Assembly: GCF_018613895.1 (NCBI RefSeq)
Contig: NZ_JAGGPH010000016.1
Span: 62,001-126,000 of the forward strand
Source: Curtobacterium sp. ISL-83
GTDB lineage: Bacteria > Actinomycetota > Actinomycetes > Actinomycetales > Microbacteriaceae
Reading direction: 5' to 3'
Length of the DNA stretch: 64,000 nucleotides
The notes beneath the pieces were generated by a model. That model saw only the letters and a program-made list of their open reading frames with translations. It was not told the origin of the DNA and did no database searches. Numbering within the stretch: position 1 is the stretch's first letter; every line of letters starts with the position of its first letter. The translations under genes were made by a program, and so were the position numbers. Shown here one piece after another: positions 1 to 7,111 of this stretch.

Positions 1-298
1 CCGTCCCCGCGACGTCCGTCGGGTCGGCGTCGTCGAACTCGCCCCGGACACGGACGGCGAGGGCGGTGCGGCGGTTCTCGGACCGCGCGGCGTTCAGCAT
101 CATGTTCCGCGCCGTGCGGTAGAGCCACGGGAGTGGGTACCGCCGGAACTCGTCCTGTCGTTGCCACGCGGCGACGAACGTCTCGGCGACGACGTCGTCA
201 ACGGCATCAGGGCGCGCTCGTCGGCGGACGAACCGCAGCACTGCCGCGTAGTGCTCGCGGTAGAGCTCGGTGAACTCACCGTCGGTCAGGGGGGCCAT
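1..298 (-). CDS. ECF RNA polymerase sigma factor, N-terminal part (runs off the left edge)
   Basis: The reverse strand reads MAPLTDGEFTELYREHYAAV and continues open to the window edge, so only about 99 residues are visible. The segments LRFVRRR, DDVVAETFVAAW and PLPWLYRTARNM are typical of sigma-70 region 2 of extracytoplasmic-function sigma factors, which binds core polymerase and the -10 element. The start is the ATG at 298, preceded by a strong GAGGAG Shine-Dalgarno about 6 bases upstream. Region 4 and any anti-sigma partner lie outside the window, so the ECF subgroup and stimulus cannot be told. Confidence 0.85.
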   Translation of the reverse strand, partial: MAPLTDGEFTELYREHYAAVLRFVRRRARPDAVDDVVAETFVAAWQRQDEFRRYPLPWLYRTARNMMLNAARSENRRTALAVRVRGEFDDADPTDVAGT

Positions 299-651
299 TC
301 GGACTCCTCGGTGTCGGGGACAGTTGAAGATGTCCGGCCGAGCATCGAGTGCAACAGACCTGTGTGTCCTGTCACATCGGCCGTACCCCCGCGACGGGAG
401 GGGCAGGAGGCGCGCTCGTGGTCTTCGTCTCCTGCGTGGCCGGGTGGGTCGACAGGAAGCCGAAGCACGGCCCGGCAGCTATCGGGTCCGGTTGAGACAC
501 CAACTGGTCACAGCCGCAAGGTCGACCGACGCTGAGCCGTGTCGCTGTGTCACTCCTACCGGGGATGTGTGCGGCACGACACGGCGAGCAGGGCGCCCGC
601 CTATCGACATCCGGACGCACGACTCTCTCAAAAACTTCTTGCAACCGACCC
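299..651. other. intergenic region without a supported gene
   Basis: Between the divergent sigma-factor gene and the small gene at 728 I see no reading frame with convincing protein character. Several short open frames overlap each other here but none has a ribosome binding site or recognisable sequence. The region presumably holds the sigma-factor promoter. Confidence 0.5.
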
Positions 652-679
652 TTGACATCGGTTAAGGCCGGCGTAGCGT
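652..679 (+). promoter_or_regulatory. putative sigma-70 promoter for the small gene at 728
   Basis: A perfect -35 hexamer TTGACA (652-657) is followed after 16 bases by TAGCGT (674-679), which fits the actinobacterial TANNNT -10. The start codon lies about 48 bases downstream. Confidence 0.55.
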
Positions 680-727
680 GCGAGCAGGGGAGTCAGACAC
701 TTCCTCGGAACATGCAGGGGTGTTCGG

Positions 728-1033
728 ATGTCTGAAGGAATGATTACGGTTCAGTTCAAGCTGAACCCGGTAAACGGCTGGTTTATCAGGGCCTTGGCTG
801 ATCCGTTTGTCTCCATCGATGGTGATGAGCAGAAGGCGACCTGGTCAAGCGGCGCTACTATCCGCGTGCCTGCGGGCGTACACCGTGTGGTTGCGTTCTT
901 CCGCTACCGAGGCACGTCCTCAGCACTCGCGTCCGCGTCACTTGACGTCGACGTTGCTGGCCAGGAACAGCAACGCATCACCGCGAGGAACGGCGTGATG
1001 AACCAAACGCCATTCCGCCTCACAGCGCTTTAG
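728..1033 (+). CDS. small hypothetical protein, 101 aa
   Basis: This 101-residue protein has no signal peptide or membrane segment and I do not recognise a family. It alternates short hydrophobic strands (ITVQFKLN, VSIDGDE, TIRVPAGVHRVVAFFRYRG, ASLDVDVAG), suggesting a small all-beta fold. Its codons use clearly more A/T in third positions (for example TTT, TTA, AAA) than neighbouring genes, hinting at acquisition. It sits behind a consensus-like promoter and directly before a broken SdpI-family gene, next to tRNA-Val. The ATG at 728 is the first in frame; a second possible start is the ATG four codons later. Confidence 0.6.
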   Translation: MSEGMITVQFKLNPVNGWFIRALADPFVSIDGDEQKATWSSGATIRVPAGVHRVVAFFRYRGTSSALASASLDVDVAGQEQQRITARNGVMNQTPFRLTAL

Positions 1034-1071
1034 CCGCTGCGCAAGTAGCAACACATTCAGGGGTGGGGAAC

Positions 1072-1427
1072 ATGAGCTATGGAGTAGCTGTTGCCTCGAT
1101 ACTCGGGGTAGTAATCATCGTGACACTCGTCGGCGCGGGATCTGCCGTAGGCGGCGGCGTCACACGAAATCCATGGTTCGGGTTCAGGACACCGGCAACG
1201 ATGCGCTCAGATGCCGCATGGCGGGCGGCGCAGCGCGCAGGGGGGACCCGCCGCATTCTCGTCCTGCCGGTGTACCTCGCAGCTCTCGTCGTGACAGTCA
1301 TCACCACAACGAACGGGTCGTTCCCGCAAGGGTCCGTACCCATTGTGAGTTTTTTTGCGGCATCGCGGGCATCCTCACCGCTGCATGGAGCGTTCACGCA
1401 GCTGCAACTGCCGCACGTTCCGTGTAA
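1072..1427 (+). pseudogene. SdpI-family membrane protein, disrupted by a -1 frameshift
   Basis: The first frame gives a hydrophobic helix (ASILGVVIIVTLVGAGSAVG) and then NPWFGFRTPATMRSDAAWRAAQ, which matches the SdpI family motif (N-x-W-x-G-x-R-T-P followed by S-x-x-A-W), and a second helix. After the seven-T tract at 1350-1356 the frame degenerates. The next frame over continues sensibly as CGIAGILTAAWSVHAAATAARSV and stops at 1425-1427. One extra T would restore about 118 residues. Either the gene is inactivated or phase-variable, or a base was lost in sequencing the homopolymer. The start is ATG 1072, or GTG 1063. SdpI proteins give immunity to SdpC-type toxins or are small membrane proteins of unknown role. 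Confidence 0.65.
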
Positions 1428-1543
1428 GCCACGTTCGAGGGGGCGAAGGGCTCCGGGGCCACATCGACTTCGACCGACGACTCGGCGGCTGAGGGACCGC
1501 TCGAGCCGGAGGCAACCGATGCCCTGATCAGGTGTCTTTCCGG

Positions 1544-1616
1544 TGGGCCCTGCCGGGATCGAACCGACGACATCCACGGTGTAAACGTGGCGCTCTACCA
1601 GCTGAGCTAAAGGCCC
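1544..1616 (-). tRNA. tRNA-Val (anticodon TAC)
   Basis: The reverse strand folds as a 73-base cloverleaf: acceptor stem GGGCCTT pairing with AGGGCCC, D arm with AGCTCAGCTGGTAGAGC, anticodon loop GTTTACACC with anticodon TAC, and T arm GTCGG-TTCGATC-CCGGC. No CCA is encoded. It separates the lower-GC islet on its left from ordinary chromosome on its right. Confidence 0.95.
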
Positions 1617-1680
1617 TCGCCGACCATCCTACGGCGACCCACGCCACCGCCACCGCGGTCCCCTCTCGGCGTCGGATGAC

Positions 1681-1686
1681 TACGCT
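1681..1686 (+). promoter_or_regulatory. -10 box for a leaderless aldo/keto reductase transcript
   Basis: TACGCT ends 7 bases before the ATG at 1694 and there is no Shine-Dalgarno. This is the arrangement of leaderless mRNAs in Actinobacteria. Confidence 0.5.
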
Positions 1687-1693
1687 CGGCCCC

Positions 1694-2674
1694 ATGCAGA
1701 GTCGCACCCTCGGCCGTACCGGCCGCACCGTGTCCGTCATCGGCCTCGGCACCTGGCAGTTCGGCGGTGACTGGGGTCCCGTCACCGAGTCCGACGCCAA
1801 CGCCGTCATGGACGCCTCCGTCGAGTCCGGCGTCACTCTCTTCGACACCGCCGACGTCTACGGCGACGGCCGCAGCGAGCAGCTGATCGGCAGGTGGCGC
1901 CGCGCCAACGCGGACGTCCCGCTGACGATCACGACGAAGATGGGCCGCCGCGCCGACCAGGTGCCGTCGAACTACGTCGCCGCGAACTTCCGCGAGTGGG
2001 TCGACCGCTCGCGCACGAACCTCGGCCAGGACACGCTCGACCTGGTGCAGCTGCACTGCCCTCCGACGCCTGTGTACGAGGACGACGCCGTGTACGACGC
2101 CCTCGACGCCCTGGTCGCCGACGGCTCGATCGCCGCCTACGGCGTCAGCGTCGAGACCACGGACCAGGCGCTCACTGCGATCGCCCGTCCGGGCGTCGCG
2201 ACGGTGCAGATCATCCTCAACGCGTTCCGGCTGAAGCCGCTGGACCGGGTCCTGCCGGCCGCCCTGGAGGCAGGGGTCGGCATCCTCGCGCGCGTCCCGT
2301 TGGCCTCGGGGTTGCTGTCCGGCAAGTACACGCCGGACACCGAGTTCGCGCCGGAGGACCACCGCTCCTACAACCGCCACGGCGAGGCGTTCGACCAGGG
2401 CGAGACGTTCAGCGGTGTCGACTTCGAGGACGGTGTCCGCGCCGCCCAGGCCTTCGCCGAGTCGCTCCCCCAGGGCGTGTCGGTCCCCCAGGCCGCGATC
2501 GCGTGGATCGTCGCGCAGCCGGGCGTGACCGCCGCGATCCCCGGTGCCCGCAACCCGGAGCAGGCCCGGTCGAACGCCGGCGCCGGTGACCTGCCGGAGG
2601 TGCCGGGCCTCGACGCGACCGTCCGCGACCTGTACGACACGTGGTTCCGCGCGACGGTGCACGAACGCTGGTGA
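1694..2674 (+). CDS. aldo/keto reductase
   Basis: This 326-residue protein begins MQSRTLGRTGRTVSVIGLGTWQFGG, the usual opening of NADPH-dependent aldo/keto reductases of the AKR11/12/13 type. It has the FDTADVYGDGRSE motif, in which Asp and Tyr are catalytic, TKMGRR containing the catalytic Lys, VQLHCPP containing the His, and the C-terminal IPGARNPEQARSN that binds the cofactor phosphate. It should reduce aldehydes or ketones in the cytosol; the substrate is unknown. The start at 1694 is chosen because a TACGCT box lies 7 bases upstream and the family begins here; the open frame extends upstream through the tRNA. It overlaps the next gene by 4 bases. Confidence 0.9.
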   Translation: MQSRTLGRTGRTVSVIGLGTWQFGGDWGPVTESDANAVMDASVESGVTLFDTADVYGDGRSEQLIGRWRRANADVPLTITTKMGRRADQVPSNYVAANFREWVDRSRTNLGQDTLDLVQLHCPPTPVYEDDAVYDALDALVADGSIAAYGVSVETTDQALTAIARPGVATVQIILNAFRLKPLDRVLPAALEAGVGILARVPLASGLLSGKYTPDTEFAPEDHRSYNRHGEAFDQGETFSGVDFEDGVRAAQAFAESLPQGVSVPQAAIAWIVAQPGVTAAIPGARNPEQARSNAGAGDLPEVPGLDATVRDLYDTWFRATVHERW

Positions 2675-3231
2675 GGTCGCGGGCCGCCGGGGCCGCTCTG
2701 GCGGCCCTGACCACCGTCGTGCTGCTGGCGCTGGCTGCGACGGGGGCCGCGGGGACGAGCCGACCCGCGCCTCCCTGGCCGGCGCCGACCGACCTGTCGG
2801 CGCGCGCCGACGCGGCGGGGCTGCGGAACGTGTGGGGTGAGCGCCTCGCCGAGCACGTGCACACACACCTGACGGTGCTCGACGGGGAGACTCCGGTCAC
2901 GGTGCCGGGGAACGTGGGGCACTCGGAACGGAAGCGGTTCGCGGCGCAGCTGCACACGCACGACACCTCCGGGATCCTGCACGTCGAGTCCCCGACGCGA
3001 CGGACGTTCACGCTCGGGCAGTTCTTCGACGAGTGGGGCGTGTCGCTCGGGCCGGAGCACGTCGGTGGACTCCGTGGCGAGCTCACGGTGTGGGTCGACG
3101 GACGGCGGTTCATCGGGAACCCGCGGTCGATCGCGCTGACGAACCGCCGGGAGATCGTGCTCGACGTGACCTCGATCGGCCAGGTCCCCCACCTGCCGGC
3201 GCCGTTCGCCTGGCCACGCCAGTACCGCTGA
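2671..3231 (+). CDS. secreted hypothetical protein with a conserved HTH.DTSGI.HVESP domain
   Basis: The GTG at 2671 overlaps the preceding stop codon and gives 186 residues starting with a signal peptide (basic MRSR, then a hydrophobic stretch of Ala, Leu and Val). The body contains HVHTHLTVLDGETPVTVPGNVG and LHTHDTSGILHVESPTRRTF, then FTLGQFFDEWGV. I recognise this pattern from secreted or membrane-anchored actinobacterial proteins of unknown function; the clustered His residues could bind a metal. It is translationally coupled to the aldo/keto reductase, though a functional link is not evident. Confidence 0.75.
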   Translation: MRSRAAGAALAALTTVVLLALAATGAAGTSRPAPPWPAPTDLSARADAAGLRNVWGERLAEHVHTHLTVLDGETPVTVPGNVGHSERKRFAAQLHTHDTSGILHVESPTRRTFTLGQFFDEWGVSLGPEHVGGLRGELTVWVDGRRFIGNPRSIALTNRREIVLDVTSIGQVPHLPAPFAWPRQYR

Positions 3232-3390
3232 GCGCGATCGCCGATCCCGCGCACGTCGGCGCCGCGGACGGGCCTGTGTCAATCTCGTGACGACGAGTTC
3301 CGCGCCGTCGCCGCGGTGCACCGGTGGTCAGCCTCCCGTCGGCCACACGGCGCCACGGTCCTGAGACGAGCGCTCCGTAGCGTCCGGGGC

Positions 3391-3531
3391 ATGCGAACGA
3401 TCACGTCTCCCCAGCCCGCCGACCTCGACGACGTCCCGCAGCAGGACGACCTCGTCGTGGTCCTGCTCGAGGTCGCGATCGCGGTCACCTTCGCCGCGAT
3501 CATCGGCATCGCCCTGGTCTGGATGGGCTGA
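3391..3531 (+). CDS. putative small single-pass membrane protein, 46 aa
   Basis: The frame from ATG 3391 encodes an acidic N-terminus (DLDDVPQQDD) followed by one membrane helix (VVVLLEVAIAVTFAAIIGIA) and a short tail VWMG. There is no Shine-Dalgarno, but TAGCGT at 3378-3383 lies 7 bases before the ATG, as in leaderless genes nearby. It ends just before the convergent histidine kinase gene. The acidic head and clean membrane segment argue for a real gene, though chance is possible. Confidence 0.45.
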   Translation: MRTITSPQPADLDDVPQQDDLVVVLLEVAIAVTFAAIIGIALVWMG

Positions 3532-3541
3532 GGCCGCCGAC

Positions 3542-4813
3542 CTACCAGCCCGGCGCGGCTCGGAGCTCCACCACGGCGGCCGCGCCCCGACCGGTGTTCT
3601 CCAGCCGGAGCACCGCACCGGACGCCGCCACGTGCTGCAGCACGATCGCGAGACCGATGCCGGAGCCGCCGTGCGAGCCGAGCGCACCGAAGCGCCGCGG
3701 TCCGTCCCGGAGCACCTCCGCCGGGAACCCGGGCCCGGCGTCCTCGACCGTGACGGTCGTGCCCGAGGCCCGCACGACGACCGGCTGCGCGCCGTGCCGC
3801 TCGGCGTTCCCGATCAGGTTGGTGAGGGCACGGCCGAGGTGCTCGCGGTCCACCAGCACGACCGACGACTCCCCCGGCTCGAACCGAACCCGGTCGCGGA
3901 GGCCCTCCGCCAGGAGCACCTCGTCCACCGTGTCGACCAGGTCGAGCGGCACCGCGTGCACCTCGCCGGCCTCGTGGGCGGCGCGGGACAACGTGAGCAG
4001 GTCGTCGAGCAGCCCCCGCAGCCGCGCCGCGACCCGCCGCACGCGTTCGGCGTCCGGGCCGTCCGGCAGGAGCTCGGCGGCGCCGACGAGCGCCGTCACG
4101 GGGGTGCGCATGTCGTGGGCGACCTCGGCACTGATCGCCCGCTCGTGGTCGAGACTCCGCGCCAGGGCCGCGGCGGTCTCGGCGAGTCCCCGGGACAGCA
4201 CCGCGACCTCGTCGTCCCCACGGACCTCCACGGCCGACCGTCCCGCGACCGTGTCGTCGACCGCTCGCGCGGCGCGGCGGAGCCGCGCGGTCAGCCGCCC
4301 TGCGGCCAGCCAGGACCCCGCCGCGGCGAACGCGGCGGCGAGCACGGCGGCGACGACGAACGTGCGCTGCAGGTTCGTCCACTGGGTCCGGAGCGGCGAG
4401 TTGTCGACGCGGGTGGCGATCAGACCGGAGGCCTGTTCGCGCGCGGCCCACATCCAGGTGCCGTCGTCGTAGGTTGCGGTCCCGCCACCGTGCACGGCGG
4501 TCCGCAGCGCCCCGGGGACGACGGCCGGGTCGTCCGTCGCCCGCGGTGGGAGCGCGCCACCGAACGCCTGGGTCGCGATCGTCTCGTTGAGCTGCGTCAG
4601 TGCCTGCTGCCGGAGCTGCGCGGTCGCGTCGGTGATCGCGGTGTGGGCGAACACCGCCCCGGCGGCCACCACGAGCGTCGTTGCGAGCAAGGTCATCGCG
4701 GCCGCCGTCCGGAACCGCAGCGACCGCCACCACGGGGTCCGTTCGGCCGGCGTGACGGGGTGCCGGAGCGCGGTCGGTGCGGACGTCCAGGCGTCGGTCC
4801 CACTCGCCGTCAC
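3542..4813 (-). CDS. sensor histidine kinase (EnvZ/OmpR type)
   Basis: The 423-residue product has two membrane segments (about 37-57 and 151-171) flanking a sensor domain, then a HAMP linker. A HisKA domain follows with AEVAHDMRTPVTAL, where His233 is the phosphorylation site. The HATPase domain shows the N box (LIGNAERHG), G1 box (VEDAGPGFP) and G2 box (GGSGIGLAI). It autophosphorylates in response to an unknown envelope signal and passes phosphate to the regulator encoded just upstream. The GTG at 4813 overlaps that gene's stop by 4 bases, which fixes the start despite a longer open frame. Confidence 0.9.
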   Translation of the reverse strand: MTASGTDAWTSAPTALRHPVTPAERTPWWRSLRFRTAAAMTLLATTLVVAAGAVFAHTAITDATAQLRQQALTQLNETIATQAFGGALPPRATDDPAVVPGALRTAVHGGGTATYDDGTWMWAAREQASGLIATRVDNSPLRTQWTNLQRTFVVAAVLAAAFAAAGSWLAAGRLTARLRRAARAVDDTVAGRSAVEVRGDDEVAVLSRGLAETAAALARSLDHERAISAEVAHDMRTPVTALVGAAELLPDGPDAERVRRVAARLRGLLDDLLTLSRAAHEAGEVHAVPLDLVDTVDEVLLAEGLRDRVRFEPGESSVVLVDREHLGRALTNLIGNAERHGAQPVVVRASGTTVTVEDAGPGFPAEVLRDGPRRFGALGSHGGSGIGLAIVLQHVAASGAVLRLENTGRGAAAVVELRAAPGW

Positions 4814-5514
4814 GACGGCGCCACCTCGATGCGGTACCCGAACCCGCGGACGGTCTCGATCACGTCCGCGCCGAGCTTCCGCCGGAGTCGCTGGATGTTC
4901 GTGTCGACGATGCGCGGGTCCTGCCAGGTGCTGTCCCACGCCATCGCGACGACCTGCTCCCGGCTGAGCACCGCGCCCCGGTTGCGGAGGAGAGCCTCGA
5001 GCACCCGGAACTCGACGGCACTGAGCGGCACGGCGACCCCGCCGCGGACCACCCGGCGCCCGGCCACGTCGATGCGGACGTCACCGACCGTCACGACCTG
5101 CTGCGCGGGACCGCGACGACGGCGCAGCACGGCCTGCAGCCGCGCGGACAACACGTCCGCGTCGAACGGCTTCGTGACGTAGTCGTCGGCTCCGGCCGCG
5201 AGGCCCTGCACCTCGTCGACGGCCAGGCTCCGGGCGGTGAGGAGCACCACGGGGACGCCGAGCGCCGTCAGCCGCGCGGTGAGGTCCAGGCCGTTCAGCC
5301 GCGGCATCGCGACGTCCACCACCGCGATGTCCGGCATCTCGAGGTCCACCGCGGCGAGCGCGTCGACCCCGTCCACCGTCGGTGTGACGCGCCAGCCGCG
5401 GCGGAGGAGCAGGAGCTGCGTCGTCTCGCGGACGTCGGCGTCGTCCTCGGCGAGCAGCACGAGCGGCGACCGTCCGTCGGCGGTCGCGGGGTGTGGGGAT
5501 CCGGTGGTGGTCAC
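4810..5514 (-). CDS. OmpR/PhoB-family response regulator
   Basis: This 234-residue protein has a receiver domain with the acidic pair at AEDD, phosphoacceptor Asp67 in IAVVDVAMPRLNG and the conserved Lys in VTKPF. A winged-helix DNA-binding domain follows, with VPLSAVEFRVLEALLRNRG and the C-terminal RLRRKLGADVIETVRGFGYR. It is the cognate regulator of the kinase at 3542-4813. The GTG start at 5514 overlaps the stop of the secreted-protein gene upstream, so three genes form one operon. The targets are unknown; its own operon and the divergent lipoprotein gene are natural candidates. Confidence 0.92.
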   Translation of the reverse strand: MTTTGSPHPATADGRSPLVLLAEDDADVRETTQLLLLRRGWRVTPTVDGVDALAAVDLEMPDIAVVDVAMPRLNGLDLTARLTALGVPVVLLTARSLAVDEVQGLAAGADDYVTKPFDADVLSARLQAVLRRRRGPAQQVVTVGDVRIDVAGRRVVRGGVAVPLSAVEFRVLEALLRNRGAVLSREQVVAMAWDSTWQDPRIVDTNIQRLRRKLGADVIETVRGFGYRIEVAPS

Positions 5515-6008
5515 GGTCGCTCCTGGTCGCTGACGAAGCCGAGGTCGCCCCACAGGAAGTGCATCGTCGGCCGGACGGCCCACGCGGGGCGACGGTCGGC
5601 GAAGGTGATGCTGAGGCGCTGGTACCGCCGGACCTCGCCGACGGACGCCGGGTGGTCGAAGCGGACGGCCACCGGGTAGGCGGTGACGGTCCCGCCGGTG
5701 CAGTCGCACGGGTTGTCGGTGAGGAGCCCGGTCGCGAACGCGTCCCCGCCACCCCAGGAGGACCAGGCGAGGTTCTCGAGGCGCTGGTCGGAGGACTCGC
5801 ACCAGATCGGGACCGACGACGGTTCGGCGACGGCCTGCTCCCCGCAACCGGCGTAGTACGCGGTGGCGACGTGGAGTGCGGCCGGCCGTGGCGTCGTGTC
5901 GTGCCGGAGGGGTGCGGCCATCGCGGTCACGGCGACGACGAACACGACGAGGACGGCGGCCACGGTGGCGAGGGTGCCGACGGTGCGTGGGGAGACGGAG
6001 CGGTTCAC
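5511..6008 (-). CDS. membrane-anchored or secreted hypothetical protein, first gene of the two-component operon
   Basis: The 165-residue product starts with a basic tail and one hydrophobic helix (LATVAAVLVVFVVAVTAMAA), then an extracytoplasmic domain. That domain contains several Cys residues (YYAGCGEQ, PIWCESSDQ, NPCDCTGG), which suggests disulfide bonds, and ends with a beta-rich region. I do not recognise a family. Being cotranscribed with the response regulator and kinase (GTGA overlap at 5511-5514), it may be an accessory sensor or a target of the system. The start is GTG 6008; the open frame upstream runs antisense through the lipoprotein gene and is not coding. Confidence 0.65.
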   Translation of the reverse strand: MNRSVSPRTVGTLATVAAVLVVFVVAVTAMAAPLRHDTTPRPAALHVATAYYAGCGEQAVAEPSSVPIWCESSDQRLENLAWSSWGGGDAFATGLLTDNPCDCTGGTVTAYPVAVRFDHPASVGEVRRYQRLSITFADRRPAWAVRPTMHFLWGDLGFVSDQERP

Positions 6009-6210
6009 GGTGCGAGCCTGGTTCCCCTCGGTGTCCGTCGCGGTGCAGCGATGTGTCAGTTCCGTCACAGATCGTCGCACGTCGGTCCGCGGATCGGTGA
6101 CCGTGGGAGCCGGTCTCCCGCGGTCGACCGTCACCGGCCCGCCACGGGGGCGCCGTACCGTCGTGCCGATCGATGCGGGCGACCCCGTCCGCAGGAAGGA
6201 AGATCGACGC

Positions 6211-6882
6211 ATGAAGTTGTTCACCCCGCTCCTCCTCGCCGCCGTCGGCTCCGTCGTGCTGGTGGGGTGCGCGAACACGGCGGTCCCCGCTGCGACGAGC
6301 CCGGACGACGGCGGACCGACGGCCGTCAGCACGAGCACGCCCCCCGGCGCGCCGACCACGATGCCCGGTGGCGGGGCGACGACGCCCGCTGGCGAGGCGA
6401 CGCCCGGCGCCGGGGCGACGACGAAGGCGGCCGCCGCCTCCACGTTTCCCGTGGGGCAGCCGCCTCGGCCGGGTGCGCAGGACGGGTACCCACGCTCGGA
6501 CGGCATCCCGGGGTTGACGGCCGCGATCGCCGCCGCCGGGCACCCGGGCCTGCAGATCTGCTCGGGCGACTTCGTCTCGCTGGTGACGGCGTCCGGGGAC
6601 CTGCGGGGCGACGGCGGGGAGCAGTACCTCGTGGACACGACGTGTGACCTCGCGACGGCCAGCTCGCCGGACGAGGTCGCCGTGTACGACCTGCACGGCG
6701 GGACCCTCGCGCGGAGCGCCGTGCTGTCCGAGTTCACCGCGAACCGGCCGAAGCCGAGCACCTACCCGTACCTGTGGCAGGGCCACACCGTGGTGTTGAC
6801 GTACGACGACGCCACCCGGTACCGGCTCGTGCGGCTCTTCCCCGACCGGGTCGTCCCGGGGGTCGTGCAGGCCTTCCACTGA
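6211..6882 (+). CDS. putative lipoprotein with a low-complexity linker
   Basis: The 223-residue protein starts at ATG 6211 behind a clear AGGAAGGAAG ribosome binding site. It has a lipoprotein signal peptide ending in LVGC (lipobox, Cys24). A Thr/Pro/Gly/Ala-rich linker follows (about residues 28-85), then a globular C-terminal domain with two Cys (LQICSGDF and DTTCDLA) that could pair. It is divergent from the two-component operon and may be regulated by it. No family was recognised. Its linker repeats (GAPTTMPGGGATTPAGEAT) are tolerated disorder rather than a frameshift. Confidence 0.75.
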   Translation: MKLFTPLLLAAVGSVVLVGCANTAVPAATSPDDGGPTAVSTSTPPGAPTTMPGGGATTPAGEATPGAGATTKAAAASTFPVGQPPRPGAQDGYPRSDGIPGLTAAIAAAGHPGLQICSGDFVSLVTASGDLRGDGGEQYLVDTTCDLATASSPDEVAVYDLHGGTLARSAVLSEFTANRPKPSTYPYLWQGHTVVLTYDDATRYRLVRLFPDRVVPGVVQAFH

Positions 6883-6910
6883 GCGCAGGCCCTCGACCGC
6901 GTGCCGCCCC

Positions 6911-6955
6911 GTCCGCGGCCGGCCCGTCCGCGGCCGGCCCGTCCGCGGCCGGCCC
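6911..6955 (+). repeat. 15-bp tandem repeat, three perfect copies
   Basis: The unit GTCCGCGGCCGGCCC is repeated exactly at 6911, 6926 and 6941, followed by a 5-base fragment of a fourth copy. It lies in the gap between the lipoprotein and glycosyltransferase genes. Each unit contains the palindromes CCGCGG and GGCCGGCC. Confidence 0.95.
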
Positions 6956-7111
6956 GTCCGTGCCGGGACGTGCCTGTGCCCGTCGCGTCTGTGCGAACTG
7001 ACCGTCTCGGGGCCTCCCCGCTGCACACACGCCGCGACCGCGTCGGAGATCCCTCAGGTGTCGGGCCCGCGCACAGGGCGCGCTCCCCGAGCGGCACGCC
7101 ACAGTGGCACC

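Noticed and set aside
5511..6761. N-terminal extension of the secreted protein to 416 residues
   Set aside because: The extension is antisense to the lipoprotein gene; the signal-anchor and a reasonable GTG at 6008 mark the true start.
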